This document shows, piece by piece, positions 18,881 through 28,366 of a stretch of DNA of 64,000 nucleotides. A model generated the notes under the pieces. It saw only the letters and a list, made by a program, of their open reading frames with translations, was not told the DNA's origin and searched no databases. Positions within the stretch are counted from its first letter, which is position 1; the number at the start of each line of letters is the position of its first letter. The position numbers were made by a program, and so were the translations under genes. The DNA comes from Haloquadratum walsbyi J07HQW1. Lineage in GTDB: Archaea > Halobacteriota > Halobacteria > Halobacteriales > Haloferacaceae. The stretch is from the NCBI GenBank assembly GCA_000415965.1, contig KE356560.1:1215387-1279386 (forward strand), in the 5' to 3' direction.

Positions 18881-20002
18881 ATGACCGATTCAAAGCTAGG
18901 ACGTCGGCGGCTGCTCGGTCTCACCGGAGCGGCATTGCTTGGGGGGCTTGCTGGATGTAATACACAGACTCAGGTCCAATCTGACACACAGACGACATCG
19001 ACATCAATGTCCGATGATCTCTCAGCAGAGACAACCCTGCGAGAGCAGGATGAGGCGGATACAGCAACAAATCCATACGGCGAGGTGTATCATGACACAA
19101 TCGATTCGGTTGTCTTGGTGCAGCCTGAGGGTCCGCGCGCACGTGGGCAGGGAACTGGATTTCTTTATAATACCACTCATGTAATCACAAACGCACACGT
19201 TACCGGAGAGGCGACTACGGCTGATATCCGGTTCTCGCAGGGAGAATGGCGAACCGGGTCGATTGTCGGGACAGACCCACATAGTGACCTTGCGGCGATT
19301 GCTGTCGACTCACCGCCTGAGTCAGCGTCTCCAATCCCGTTTATTGACGGTCCAGCGACAATTGGACAGAGAGTTGTCGCAATCGGAAATCCATTCAATC
19401 TGAGTGGAACAGTGACATCGGGAATCGTAAGCGGTGTAAATCGGTCAATTCCAGCACCGACAGGCTTCACCATTCCTGATGCAATCCAGACCGACGCCGC
19501 AGTCAATCCTGGTAATAGTGGCGGTCCGCTCATGTCACTTGATGGGCAAGTTGTTGCAGTCATTAATTCCGGTGGTGGCGATAATATCGCATTCGGCATC
19601 TCAGCAGCCCTCACACAACGAGTTATTCCTCGATTGATCGAAACTGGTGATTTTGATCATTCATATATTGGCGTTCGATTTGAGTCGGTCACCCCAGAGA
19701 TCGCCCGCGCAAACGGACTGGAAACCCCACGTGGGTTACTCATTGTCGATGTCATCGATGGAGCACCAGCAGATGGCGTCTTACAACCAAGTGATAGACA
19801 ACAGATCGTTGATGGAACCCGAGTGCGAGTTGGTGGTGATATTATTCTCGGAGTTGGGGGGCAGAGAATCCTTACAACAGAGGATCTTGGAAGCTATCTT
19901 GCACTCCAGACAAAACCCGGTGATGAACTACCGATTACCGTTCTCCGAAACGGTCGGAGACGAACAGTAACAATTGAACTCGGTCAGCGTCCAGAGCAGT
20001 GA
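18881..20002 (+). CDS. HtrA/DegP-like serine protease, Tat-exported lipoprotein
   Basis: A 373-residue trypsin-fold protease with a C-terminal PDZ domain. The N-terminus has a twin-arginine signal (LGRRRLLGL, residues 6-14) followed by a lipobox LAGC with Cys26, so it should be exported folded and anchored to the outer face of the membrane. The catalytic triad is readable: His106 in TNAHVTG, Asp136 in SDLAAI, Ser213 in NPGNSGGPL. The PDZ region spans roughly 255-370 with a GLLIVDVIDGAPAD block. A Ser/Thr/Gln linker follows the lipobox, as in other haloarchaeal lipoproteins. It likely removes or handles damaged extracellular proteins. It stands as a single gene. Confidence 0.93.
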   Translation: MTDSKLGRRRLLGLTGAALLGGLAGCNTQTQVQSDTQTTSTSMSDDLSAETTLREQDEADTATNPYGEVYHDTIDSVVLVQPEGPRARGQGTGFLYNTTHVITNAHVTGEATTADIRFSQGEWRTGSIVGTDPHSDLAAIAVDSPPESASPIPFIDGPATIGQRVVAIGNPFNLSGTVTSGIVSGVNRSIPAPTGFTIPDAIQTDAAVNPGNSGGPLMSLDGQVVAVINSGGGDNIAFGISAALTQRVIPRLIETGDFDHSYIGVRFESVTPEIARANGLETPRGLLIVDVIDGAPADGVLQPSDRQQIVDGTRVRVGGDIILGVGGQRILTTEDLGSYLALQTKPGDELPITVLRNGRRRTVTIELGQRPEQ

Positions 20003-20192
20003 TCAGATTGCTTTTGTCTTAATGATATCTCAACCAGATGGGTAATTACGCGGGTATCGGTCATCGAGAGACACTGCAGAAAACAGTATCACGATCGGAG
20101 TAAAAGTAAAAACGAAAATCAAGCGTGTAATTACCTTTTTTCAGTGCCGTTCTGTTCTATCCATACATCAGGGGCTCCCCTGTTGTGCTGGA

Positions 20193-21569
20193 TTAATCGT
20201 CGTTTGCTTCAGCCTGTTGTCTTGCTCCAAGTTTTGCTTGCTCGCGAGCGCTTGGATTGACCGATTCTTTGAACGGTACCTCTGCGACCGTTGCATATGC
20301 AGGTCCACCTGACTCAGCGTATTCATCAGGAAGATGAACTTGGAATTCAAGATCAAGATCATTTTCGTAGATCTCATCATTGAGCAACGCATCCGTCTCA
20401 GCCTCAAGTTTGTCCGCAGGAACGAATCCAAGTCCGATATTTGTCTCCAGATCTGGATTCCACCATGGCGAGGTCATATATCCACATTCCTCACCAGTGT
20501 CTGGATCTGACACCAGCCAGAAGTCCGGGGCGTAATCACGAATTGGTTCACCAGACATCTTCAGTCCGACAAGCTTCAGATTGAATGGGTATTCACCATC
20601 ATTGATTAACTCCTGTTGGCGCTCTAGTTCTTCTTTGCCAATGTAATCTGCTTGTTTGTCATCTGGAACCTGATATCCGAGATTAACTTGGAACGGCGAA
20701 GTCTCATGATCCATGTCCTGACCCCATGAGAGGATACCGGCTGCGATGCGACGATGATGTCCTGGCGCAATCTGCATACCACCGTGATCCTTAACTGAAT
20801 CCAAAACTGGATCCCAGACACGCTCAGCGGTTTCCATCGCATCACGAACATAGATTTCGAATCCTTTCTCACCTGAGAACCCCGTTTGGCTGATTAAGAC
20901 CTCTGCACCACCAATTTCCGCCTCCATCAATCCATAGTAAGGAATCTCTGAGACTTCCTCACCAACAACATCAACCATGACGTCCTCGGAGCGTGGTCCC
21001 TGGATCTGCATTGGTGCAACATCAATCTCGTCAACTTCGACATCGAAGTCCATTCCGACGTTGACGCCTTGGATCCACTGCATTAACGTTGAATCTGAAA
21101 TCGAGAACCAGAATTCATCCTCAGCGACCCGGAGGAGGATTGGGTCGTTCAAAATCCCACCATCCTCATTGCACAAGATGACGTACTTTCCGTGCATCGG
21201 ATCTATCTCAGTTGCATCACGCGTGATTACGTAATTCGTCAGTGCCTCCGCATCCGGACCCTTCACACGAATCTGACGCTCAACAGCAACATCCCATAGA
21301 GTAACAGCTTCGGTAAGTGCATCGTATTCAGCCATCGCACCCCCATCTTCTGGTTCGACAAGACCGCGTGGATGATAAATTCGATTATAGACAGTACAAC
21401 GCCAGGCACCTTCCTCATTAAATGACTTATCAAAGAATGGTGACTTACGGACCCGTGTCGAGACAAGCATCTCAATACCAGGGTCTCCAGTCTGGCGAAG
21501 ATTCCGTGGCAACGTCCGATCGGACTGATCAATACTTGGATAGTTAGGATGATCTCCACTATTTGCCAT
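20193..21569 (-). CDS. GcvT-family aminomethyltransferase, possibly DmdA-like
   Basis: A 458-residue folate-binding protein of the glycine-cleavage T family. Blocks include the tyrosine-rich opening near residues 60-70 (YNRIYHPRGL), EAVTLWDVAVERQIRVKGPDAEAL, the NEDGGILNDPILLRVAEDEFWFSISDS strand pair, PMQIQGPRSEDVM, GFSGEKGFEIYV and a C-terminal PAYATVAEVPF. Two features differ from ordinary GcvT: greater length and a WDVAVERQIRVKGPDAE segment like that of dimethylsulfoniopropionate demethylase DmdA. No gcvP or gcvH gene is next to it. It probably transfers a methyl or methylene group to tetrahydrofolate, with DMSP or glycine betaine as candidate substrates. That choice is inference. Confidence 0.8.
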   Translation of the reverse strand: MANSGDHPNYPSIDQSDRTLPRNLRQTGDPGIEMLVSTRVRKSPFFDKSFNEEGAWRCTVYNRIYHPRGLVEPEDGGAMAEYDALTEAVTLWDVAVERQIRVKGPDAEALTNYVITRDATEIDPMHGKYVILCNEDGGILNDPILLRVAEDEFWFSISDSTLMQWIQGVNVGMDFDVEVDEIDVAPMQIQGPRSEDVMVDVVGEEVSEIPYYGLMEAEIGGAEVLISQTGFSGEKGFEIYVRDAMETAERVWDPVLDSVKDHGGMQIAPGHHRRIAAGILSWGQDMDHETSPFQVNLGYQVPDDKQADYIGKEELERQQELINDGEYPFNLKLVGLKMSGEPIRDYAPDFWLVSDPDTGEECGYMTSPWWNPDLETNIGLGFVPADKLEAETDALLNDEIYENDLDLEFQVHLPDEYAESGGPAYATVAEVPFKESVNPSAREQAKLGARQQAEANDD

Positions 21570-21728
21570 ACTTATGTATTCTAGTTAGATACTACAATAA
21601 ATGATAGTGTTCATCATCTCGTGGATTTAAATTGCTACTGGCATATACACAATCCGTGATATTGTGGGACGGGGATATCATTTTGAATATATATACCTCC
21701 CATAACAACAGATAACTCTGTAATACAA

Positions 21729-22100
21729 TCACCGAAATAAGCGATATTCTCGCGTCATGTCTCGCAATTCGATGTATATATGAGATACCCAGAGCGATTC
21801 GTATTGATATCGGTATTCGACAGTGCAGGCTGATTCTTGCTCTCTCCAAAACAGAACACCCGATGGGGTCCCGTGACTACCTTGTCCTCCCGCTCCCGCG
21901 CTCGGGGCTACTATCCCCTTGATGAAGACAGGGCTTCCTGCGTCTGTATCTGTGTCTAACCGTCTCCCCAACGTGGGCATAGCGATTCCAGATTCCAGGC
22001 TCCGCAGTCCGCAGTCCGCAGTCCGCAGTCCGCAAGGCGAATTCTCTTCAGGGTGATTCAGAGTGTCGATGTTCCATTCTCCCCTCTCGCTGCTCGACAC
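21729..22100 (-). mobile_element. Degenerate tnpB tail and right end, with 7-bp tandem repeat
   Basis: The minus-strand frame here reads a Ser/Gly-rich tail (DTDTDAGSPVFIKG) resembling the extreme C-terminus of haloarchaeal IS1341-type TnpB proteins, then GC-rich inverted sequence and GCGGGAGGACAAGG near 21880-21893, comparable to the right-end motif of other relics in this window. The upstream part contains the 7-mer tandem array at 22001-22034. There is no start or domain, so I regard it as a remnant, not a gene. The rest of the 21570-22418 gap holds nothing I recognise. Confidence 0.35.
22001..22034. repeat. Tandem 7-bp repeat (TCCGCAG)
   Basis: Almost five head-to-tail copies of TCCGCAG in non-coding DNA. 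It lies inside the decayed element described at 21729-22100. Replication slippage is the simplest origin, and copy number is likely to vary between strains. Confidence 0.9.
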
Positions 22101-22388
22101 CTGACCAGAACCGATGGTGCGCGTTTTTTGTCGCAGTTGAGTGCTTCACACCACCAGAAGCGTAGTGATCATCCACCTCCCAACGTCTATTCTGACCGTA
22201 GGGGAGAAAAGCTAAATCCATGCTCATGCTGTCCAATGCAGTAACAGCCAGCGGAACCGATGACGGCGTTGACGAATTGCTCAGCGATTTGTCCTCGCGT
22301 CAAATCTTAGAGAGTTCTGAGGATGCTGTCTCCCCTGCTCGTCGATTGTACCGAAGGGCGAAGAATACGCCTGATGCCACGATGACGA

Positions 22389-22396
22389 TTTATATT
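22389..22396 (+). promoter_or_regulatory. Probable TATA box of a leaderless transcript
   Basis: TTTATATT ends about 23 bp upstream of the ATG at 22419. Archaeal TATA boxes sit around 25-30 bp before the transcription start, so transcription would begin at or very near the start codon. This is sequence spacing only. Confidence 0.45.
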
Positions 22397-22418
22397 CATT
22401 GAGCGCGGAGTCACTCGT

Positions 22419-22661
22419 ATGGTCGCTCCAGGACCGGATGCAGAGCAGGCATTTCGCCTTGGAATTATCGCTGGTGCGATTGTTGGTATCGCTGCCATCG
22501 CAGTCATATACATGTTGGGTAATACCAGTGTGTGGTTTATTGGATATGTTGTTGTCATCTTATTCCCCGTGTATCTCGTTGTTGTCGCAGCAATACTGAG
22601 TGTCTGGCTTGGATATGACGTTGATCCGGGACAACTCGAACCTGTCTCAAAGTCACGGTGA
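22419..22661 (+). CDS. Small two-helix membrane protein
   Basis: An 80-residue protein with a short hydrophilic N-terminus, two hydrophobic segments (about residues 14-34 and 39-63) and a polar tail ending PGQLEPVSKSR. Both segments are rich in Gly, Ala, Ile and Val, as expected for tight helix packing. No family is recognised. A TATA-like element 23-30 bp upstream and the ATG placement point to a leaderless mRNA. The coding potential is supported by composition contrasting with the relic DNA on its left. Confidence 0.62.
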   Translation: MVAPGPDAEQAFRLGIIAGAIVGIAAIAVIYMLGNTSVWFIGYVVVILFPVYLVVVAAILSVWLGYDVDPGQLEPVSKSR

Positions 22662-22944
22662 CAGGATAGACAGGTCACTATATCACCAACAATTAAACAC
22701 GTCTAACAGAGACGAGAACAAATAGCGGAGTCACTGAGGACAGACTGTGTGACATTGAGACTGAAACTAACAGAACAGCAGTATGATTGCATGGCTCAGA
22801 GATGTAACTTCTTTTCTGTTCACGCTCGCGTGTCTCCTTCCGCCATCTGCACACTCAGTTTTGCTAATCCGTCTCAGAAGTCTTGACCGCAACGACTTAC
22901 GCCGCCCGAGAGATACCACTGTCTACTCACTCGCCTGCAGATAA

Positions 22945-23610
22945 CTAATCAGACTGTGTTCGTGTGTGCTCAGCAATTGTCGCTGCGACAAGATTTCGCA
23001 TTCCACGTCGAAGTCGCCCGCTCACGGCAGTTGAGGAGAGATCTAATTTATCTGCAACATCACTGAGTGAGACATCCCGCGGCTCATTGAAGTATCCCTC
23101 TCGGAATGCAATCTGAAGCGCTTCCCGTTGTTCATCAGTCAGTCCAAATGAGGACTCCCCACCGGCGTCCTCATTGCTATAGATCTCAATAATGTCAAGG
23201 GTAATATCGTTGTCAGTGCTATATTCCCAAATAGCATTCAGTGCTGACCGGTCAGGAAGAAGAAGACGGACTAACCATCCATTTCCTTTTGTCTCGGTAT
23301 GAATAAGAAACCCATTTACTTGGGTCACGACTGTGCTTATTAATTGTGTCTCTGGGGTGTGCTCAATGTAATAAATCGATGTTTCTCCTGTCTTATCAAC
23401 AAGTTCATACGAAGCAACTGTTGCATCCATATCAAGTGTTGTCTCAAGCTCATCGCGGTCGTGATACTCAATTAAGAATGGGAAGGTTGTCGAACCAGGA
23501 TCAGTTGTCCCCTGTGTAATAACGCGAATCTGTATGTTATCAAGCCTATTTAATGTCGGAACAAGTGCCAAGCGTTCGTGTTCGATATGTACTTTCGCAG
23601 TGATGGACAT
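22945..23610 (-). CDS. HTH-10 (Bat-type) transcriptional regulator
   Basis: A 221-residue haloarchaeal regulator. Residues 1-155 form the Bat-coupling-type sensory domain of mixed beta strands (opening SITAKVHIEHERLALVPTL). The C-terminal ~55 residues are the HTH-10 DNA-binding domain: GLTDEQREALQIAFREGYFNEPRDVSLSDVADKL, then a recognition helix SSTAVSGRLRRGMRNLV. Proteins of this family include the bacterio-opsin activator. It lies 334 bp from the end of the small membrane protein gene and is transcribed away from the long gap at 23.6-24.5 kb. Target genes are unknown; no ligand-binding residue can be named. Confidence 0.88.
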   Translation of the reverse strand: MSITAKVHIEHERLALVPTLNRLDNIQIRVITQGTTDPGSTTFPFLIEYHDRDELETTLDMDATVASYELVDKTGETSIYYIEHTPETQLISTVVTQVNGFLIHTETKGNGWLVRLLLPDRSALNAIWEYSTDNDITLDIIEIYSNEDAGGESSFGLTDEQREALQIAFREGYFNEPRDVSLSDVADKLDLSSTAVSGRLRRGMRNLVAATIAEHTRTQSD

Positions 23611-24173
23611 TTGATGATCCTCTTAATCGGGTTATCGACCGATTATAAACGAATTTTTTTCCAGATTACCAATATGCCTGTCGGTCACACTCCCGATATC
23701 CTCTCTAAGTCGTCTGAAAACCCATCTCATCCATGTCATGTTTGTATGATGTTGAGCGAGATAACGTCGGTTGGCTTTTTTCATTGCATCTTGACGTCGG
23801 TAGCTGAGCAACATCAACCGTTGTGCGAGCGCGAAGTAGGGTCTTGCAGTTCATTTGCTTCATCCATAGACGATGTTTGGATGCACGATTGAGAGTCGAA
23901 ATCCTGGATCAAAGCCACTGCGATTGCACCTGCGGATCCAACGACAACTGATGCTGCGGTCTGACCCGCCAGCAGTCTGAGTCTTGTCGTGTTGTGTCTT
24001 GTTTCAGCTATCCCAAGCCGTGATCACCCCGTCAGATTCACACTGATAAGCCGATACGGCTGTGAGGTCTAGTACTCTCACCGCTCAGTAAGGATGCATC
24101 GCTAGACTCCGTCTGGTGAGCACTCATAACCTATATGATAAATTAAAGAAGTCGGGAATACCAACATGAGACG

Positions 24174-24275
24174 CTTATCAGTTGGTAGTAATTCTCCGAA
24201 TGTGCAGCGGAACGCGCACACAGGCATTCTCAATAAATGAGTATGGGTTCGGGTATGAGAACTGATCAGATCGCC
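24174..24275 (-). repeat. Dispersed hairpin repeat, copy 3
   Basis: Read on the minus strand this copy has CCATACTCATTTATTGA, the hairpin GAATGC-ctgtgt-GCGCGTTCC (about 24205-24229), TGCACATTCGG and the terminal CAACTGATAAG (about 24176-24186). It matches copies 2 and 4 most closely in the terminal block. It occupies part of an 849-bp gap (23611-24459) in which I see no gene and nothing else recognisable. Confidence 0.7.
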
Positions 24276-24459
24276 AAGAACTATTATAGACATACGTAAA
24301 CATGCACACATGATTCATTCACCTCAACATGACAGTGAAGACACTTTGTCCAGTCGGCTCCTGTGCGCTGTCGATACCAATGAGCGCTTCGAGTGAGTAG
24401 ACACGGGCGATTGCTTTCGACCACGACATATACGTGTCCGCAGCGCACAATACTGTATA

Positions 24460-25599
24460 ATGACAAAGCCTGCCGACATCCGTGCGACCGTGCCGGCATT
24501 CGAAGATGTGCGTTATATGAATACAGGCGCAAGCGGTCCAAGTCCACAGCCAGTTGTCCAGGCAGCACAAGATGCGATTGAGATGCATGAATGGGATGTC
24601 GCTGGTGACCCGGGTCCATATCCGCATGCATTCGGTCGTTATGATGATATTCGCTCTACAATTGCTGATTTTCTTGACGCCTCTCCGGAAGAGATTGCAC
24701 TAACACAGAGCACAAGTGATGGCATTAATCGGATCGCTGGGGCGCTTTCATGGGAGCCTGGCGATGTGATCGTCCGAACGGATCTTGAACATCCCGCAGG
24801 TGTTCTCCCATGGGAGCGACTGGAGCGATATGGCTGTGATGTTCGTGTTGTTCCGACGCAGAATGGGCGCATTGATCGAGACGCATACCGGGATGCTGTC
24901 TCTGATGCTTCATTTGTTTGTCTGAGCGCGTTAACATGGAATTATGGAACCATACTCCCAGTGGAGACGCTTGTTGCAGACGCTCATGATGCTGGTGCGT
25001 TTGTTCTCGTTGATGCCGTCCAAATTCCTGGACAACGTCCATTTGATGTGACCAAGTGGAATGCAGACGCTGTTGCAATGGCGAGTCACAAGTGGATGCT
25101 CGGTCTCTGGGGCGGGGGGATGTTATATGTTGATAACTCTGTTATTCCTGATCTTGACCCAGCAGCAATTGGATACAGAAGTGTTGTTTCCCCTGGCGAT
25201 GAAGAATCACAATACGAACTGAAACCCGGTGCAGCACGGTTTGAGGTAGGAACAACAAATACGGCACCGTATACCGCTTTAGAGGCTGCGATTGAGGTTA
25301 TCGAGGATGTTGGAACAGAGACAATTCAATCTCATATCAATACGCTCGCAACACGATTGTCTGCGAGTGTCCCATCCGAACGGCTTGTGAGTCCGTCAGA
25401 CCCTGAATCTGGATTAGTGACAGTCCGCGTTGATGATCCACAAACAGTCGTTGAGCGCCTGAACGCTAACCACGATATTGTTGTCCGAACGCTCCCTGAT
25501 CCTGCCGATGCCATTCGTGCTTCATTACATGTGTATAATACACGTGAGGACGTTGATGCGCTGCTCACTGGACTACAATCGATGGTTGATGACTGGTGA
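24460..25599 (+). CDS. Class V aminotransferase (cysteine desulfurase/selenocysteine lyase-like)
   Basis: A 379-residue fold-type I PLP enzyme. The start MTKPADIRATVPAFEDVRYMNTGASGPSP is the usual opening of this group, followed by STSDGINRIAGAL for phosphate binding, DAVQIPGQRPFDV with the PLP-ring Asp, and the Schiff-base Lys211 in MASHKWMLGLWGGGMLYV. The C-terminal small domain begins around residue 285. It could be a desulfurase, an isopenicillin-N-epimerase-like enzyme or another aminotransferase. I see no obvious mobile catalytic Cys loop of IscS type, so desulfurase activity is not assured. It ends 124 bp before the convergent HTH-10 gene. Confidence 0.87.
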   Translation: MTKPADIRATVPAFEDVRYMNTGASGPSPQPVVQAAQDAIEMHEWDVAGDPGPYPHAFGRYDDIRSTIADFLDASPEEIALTQSTSDGINRIAGALSWEPGDVIVRTDLEHPAGVLPWERLERYGCDVRVVPTQNGRIDRDAYRDAVSDASFVCLSALTWNYGTILPVETLVADAHDAGAFVLVDAVQIPGQRPFDVTKWNADAVAMASHKWMLGLWGGGMLYVDNSVIPDLDPAAIGYRSVVSPGDEESQYELKPGAARFEVGTTNTAPYTALEAAIEVIEDVGTETIQSHINTLATRLSASVPSERLVSPSDPESGLVTVRVDDPQTVVERLNANHDIVVRTLPDPADAIRASLHVYNTREDVDALLTGLQSMVDDW

Positions 25600-25722
25600 T
25601 GATGACTCATCGGATTTTTTAGCTCAAAGAGGAGGCGTGAGAGAGCATATATCCTCTGAAAGAAGGGTCAAATTAATCCAGCGACCGTGAGGAGTTGATC
25701 ACCTATGAGACAATATCATACC

Positions 25723-26388
25723 TCACACCCGCTGTGAGAGGAGCTCTGAGAGCAGTTTTCGCTGTGCGACCGCAAGGTGCTCAGTAAATGTTGAAAGACC
25801 AATATCAAGTTCATCAGCAACGGTCGTTGCATTCGCGTCACGTGGATATTGAAAATAACCCATATTATATGCAGTTTGAAGAACTTCTTGTTGTCTATCC
25901 GTTAACGCCCCACGATCAACGAGCGCTCGATCAGGTTCCTTCGAGCCTCCGCTTGCGTCCGCATGAACGAGATACCGGAGTTCCACCCGCTCTGCAGCGT
26001 CGTCAAGCTTATCCACAATTGTCCGGAGTTTATCCACGCTCTCAAGATGGAGTGTCAAATGGAGTATCCCAGAGCGTGCACGAACATCAGCAACAGGAGC
26101 GCCTGATGATTCGACAATTTCGCAGGCACATGCTTCTTCATGATCGCGTTTAAATCGATACACACGCTCATCACCGACATCAACGACCGGCTCAGCACAC
26201 TCAAAGTCTGATTCGACGGCAGAACTGATGTCCTGTGAGACGCGAAACTCTTCGGTCACAGCCTCATTTGTGCCCTGTCCTGCCCAGTTGATGTCTGTCA
26301 CAGACTCTTCCTGCGTCGCTGAAATCGTCGACACCGGGCAGTTCGTGGGCTCATGGACCGCTAGTTCAGTTCGGATGCCGTCTGGCAT
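25723..26388 (-). CDS. HTH-10 (Bat-type) transcriptional regulator
   Basis: A 221-residue regulator of the same family as the gene at 22945 but with a clearly different N-terminal domain, containing CP and CACEIVESSG segments with several Cys. The C-terminal DNA-binding domain reads LTDRQQEVLQTAYNMGYFQYPRDANATTVADEL and a recognition helix beginning GLSTFTEHLAVAQRKL. It is divergent from the brp-like gene, whose start is 406 bp away. Because Bat-type proteins control retinal and bacterio-opsin genes in Halobacterium, regulation of the neighbouring brp-like gene is a reasonable hypothesis. Confidence 0.87.
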   Translation of the reverse strand: MPDGIRTELAVHEPTNCPVSTISATQEESVTDINWAGQGTNEAVTEEFRVSQDISSAVESDFECAEPVVDVGDERVYRFKRDHEEACACEIVESSGAPVADVRARSGILHLTLHLESVDKLRTIVDKLDDAAERVELRYLVHADASGGSKEPDRALVDRGALTDRQQEVLQTAYNMGYFQYPRDANATTVADELDIGLSTFTEHLAVAQRKLLSELLSQRV

Positions 26389-26793
26389 AATTTAATCATG
26401 CAAATCGAAAAAGAAAAATGTATCTTCTGTCATTGACGCGGTGTCTCTTTGACAGTCCATCTCAACCACCCGCCGAGCGCTCTGAATGGACACGGTCACG
26501 CCCCTGAGCAGTGATTATAACGGTATCAGATACATTCACGTTCTTGTGATACCAGATTCAACACAATGGTCTGCACACTGAAAAGTAATTTACGAATGGT
26601 TGGATTTCGTATTCTGTCTCTGTCCCGGTGAGGAACATACAAACCCGCAAGTTGCTTTCGTGACCGCTCAGCATAAGCAGTATCTCATGTCGATTCAGCG
26701 TTAATTTGGGGAGAATAAATATACGGTAAAATACCCTCAAAATTCGGGCTGACGCATGAACCGATCCGACGATATAATGTCATATGTCATATA

Positions 26794-27849
26794 ATGAGTT
26801 CTATTCGGCGTCAATTCGCGGCAAGTACTGGGCCGACAGTAATGATGATTTCACGAGCCGCGTTGATTGGACTGATTGTGCTCTTTGTCGCTGTTCGTCT
26901 CGCTGGAATTACAGTGACACTTCAAACCCAAGCAGCAATTTATTTACTTGGGATGGTTGCATTAAATCTTCCACACGGTGGATATGAACATTTCTCGAAT
27001 CTCCGCCGCCGAGCTATGCGCTTTCGAGGCAAGTATATTATCGGATACTTGCTTATGGCAACGGCGTTTATGGGTATTTTCATACTCACACCTGTCATCG
27101 GGCTTGCGATTGCAATTGCGATTGCCGTTGCAAAGGGTGGCGGTGGCGATCTCTATGCGCTGCAAATAACAGCAGGAACTGATCATATTCAATCCCGAGC
27201 ACACCGACTGCTTGCGGTTGCGGCCCGTGGCGGTGCGGTCATGGCTGTCCCGATTGTTGCTTTTCCTGAGACATTTCATGCGTTTAGCTCACTAATGATT
27301 GGAATGGTTGATCCTGGTGGGCTTACCGGTATTGCACGCTACTTTGATGTCACCCGCATAATCATCGGGATTGGCTATGCGATTACGGTCATCGGACATC
27401 TTGGAGTCGGATACCGACACCGCCCGGTCGATGGAAGTGGGTGGATAGTTGATGCCGTCGAGACGATATTGCTCATTGGATACTTTGCGGTTGTCCCTGT
27501 TGTCGTTGCTGTTGGGTTGTATTTCCCACTATGGTACTCAATACGACAGGTTGTACGTGAAATTACCGTCGAGACGACGACAGCACGGGGTTCGGACCTT
27601 CTTGGTGGAACGCATGCCTCAGTGGGAACTGTGGCGCTCCGTGCATGGGGCATATTAATTGCTGGTGCACTCACAACAGCGATTGTCGCTGTCGGGTTCT
27701 GGTGGGTTATCCCAAATCCAGTACCAGGTGAGTCAATTTCCCTCGGATTAGTTGCGTTTTGGAGCGTCTTCATCAGCGTCATTGCATTGCCGCACGTGCT
27801 TATTGGGAATGTTCTTGATTATCAACGTGGCATCTGGCATGTGCCATAG
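26794..27849 (+). CDS. Brp/Blh-family membrane protein (beta-carotene cleavage homologue)
   Basis: A 351-residue protein with about nine hydrophobic segments, matching the bacterio-opsin-related protein (Brp/Blh) family that cleaves beta-carotene to two retinals for opsins. The first conserved block is ALNLPHGGYEHFSNLRRR, the last is VIALPHVLIGNVLDYQ, and LGVGYRHRP plus GLYFPLWYSIRQ are in between. His in the first and last blocks are kept. Positions where bacterial Blh enzymes carry further iron ligands read KGGGGDL and WYSIRQ here, so either a haloarchaeal variation or loss of metal ligands is possible. Several in-frame starts exist nearby; ATG at 26794 is the earliest sensible one. Confidence 0.8.
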   Translation: MSSIRRQFAASTGPTVMMISRAALIGLIVLFVAVRLAGITVTLQTQAAIYLLGMVALNLPHGGYEHFSNLRRRAMRFRGKYIIGYLLMATAFMGIFILTPVIGLAIAIAIAVAKGGGGDLYALQITAGTDHIQSRAHRLLAVAARGGAVMAVPIVAFPETFHAFSSLMIGMVDPGGLTGIARYFDVTRIIIGIGYAITVIGHLGVGYRHRPVDGSGWIVDAVETILLIGYFAVVPVVVAVGLYFPLWYSIRQVVREITVETTTARGSDLLGGTHASVGTVALRAWGILIAGALTTAIVAVGFWWVIPNPVPGESISLGLVAFWSVFISVIALPHVLIGNVLDYQRGIWHVP

Positions 27850-28139
27850 TCATCCACAGGCTACCGAATTAACTGCATCAGGGCTTAGATATGACCCCGA
27901 GGGTAAAGCAAGCTCACATGAAGGGTCATCCCGTTACACCACCACAGAAATGACAGTTAGAGAATCTAGAGAACGAATGAAACATCTTCATCCAATGCTG
28001 ACCGCGACGGTTTGGAAGTGCGACTCCTCATACAATCGTTCGTTGAGCGTGCGACGGACGTTGTTGTGGTGGAGTGACCGACTCCCACGGATCTCAAGTT
28101 CGGATGTCGATGCCAGCCAGTCCGGTTATCACAGTCGGT

Positions 28140-28253
28140 GGTAATATGAGGACTGCTTCACTCTGAACCCACGCTCAGACTGATTTCACATAGAACGCCT
28201 GTGTATGTGTTCTGCTGCAACTTCGAATCACAAAAATCATCAACAACTGATAG
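28140..28253 (+). repeat. Dispersed hairpin repeat, copy 4
   Basis: Order of elements as in copy 2: CTCTGAACCCACGCTCAGAC, the hairpin GAACGCCTGTGTATGTGTTC at about 28193-28212, CTGCAACTTCGAATCAC and CAACAACTGATAG (28239-28253). It ends a few bases before the likely left part of the tnpB relic. The DNA between brp and this repeat (27850-28139) contains only short meaningless frames. Confidence 0.7.
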
Positions 28254-28366
28254 GCAAGCCCACCTCCTTGTAGTGGAAGGAAGTGTGTACGTTCCGCGAA
28301 ATAACCCACCGAACACAGCATCGCCGACTCCCTAGCGCTGTTCAGGACCACTACCAGAGAATAGCC

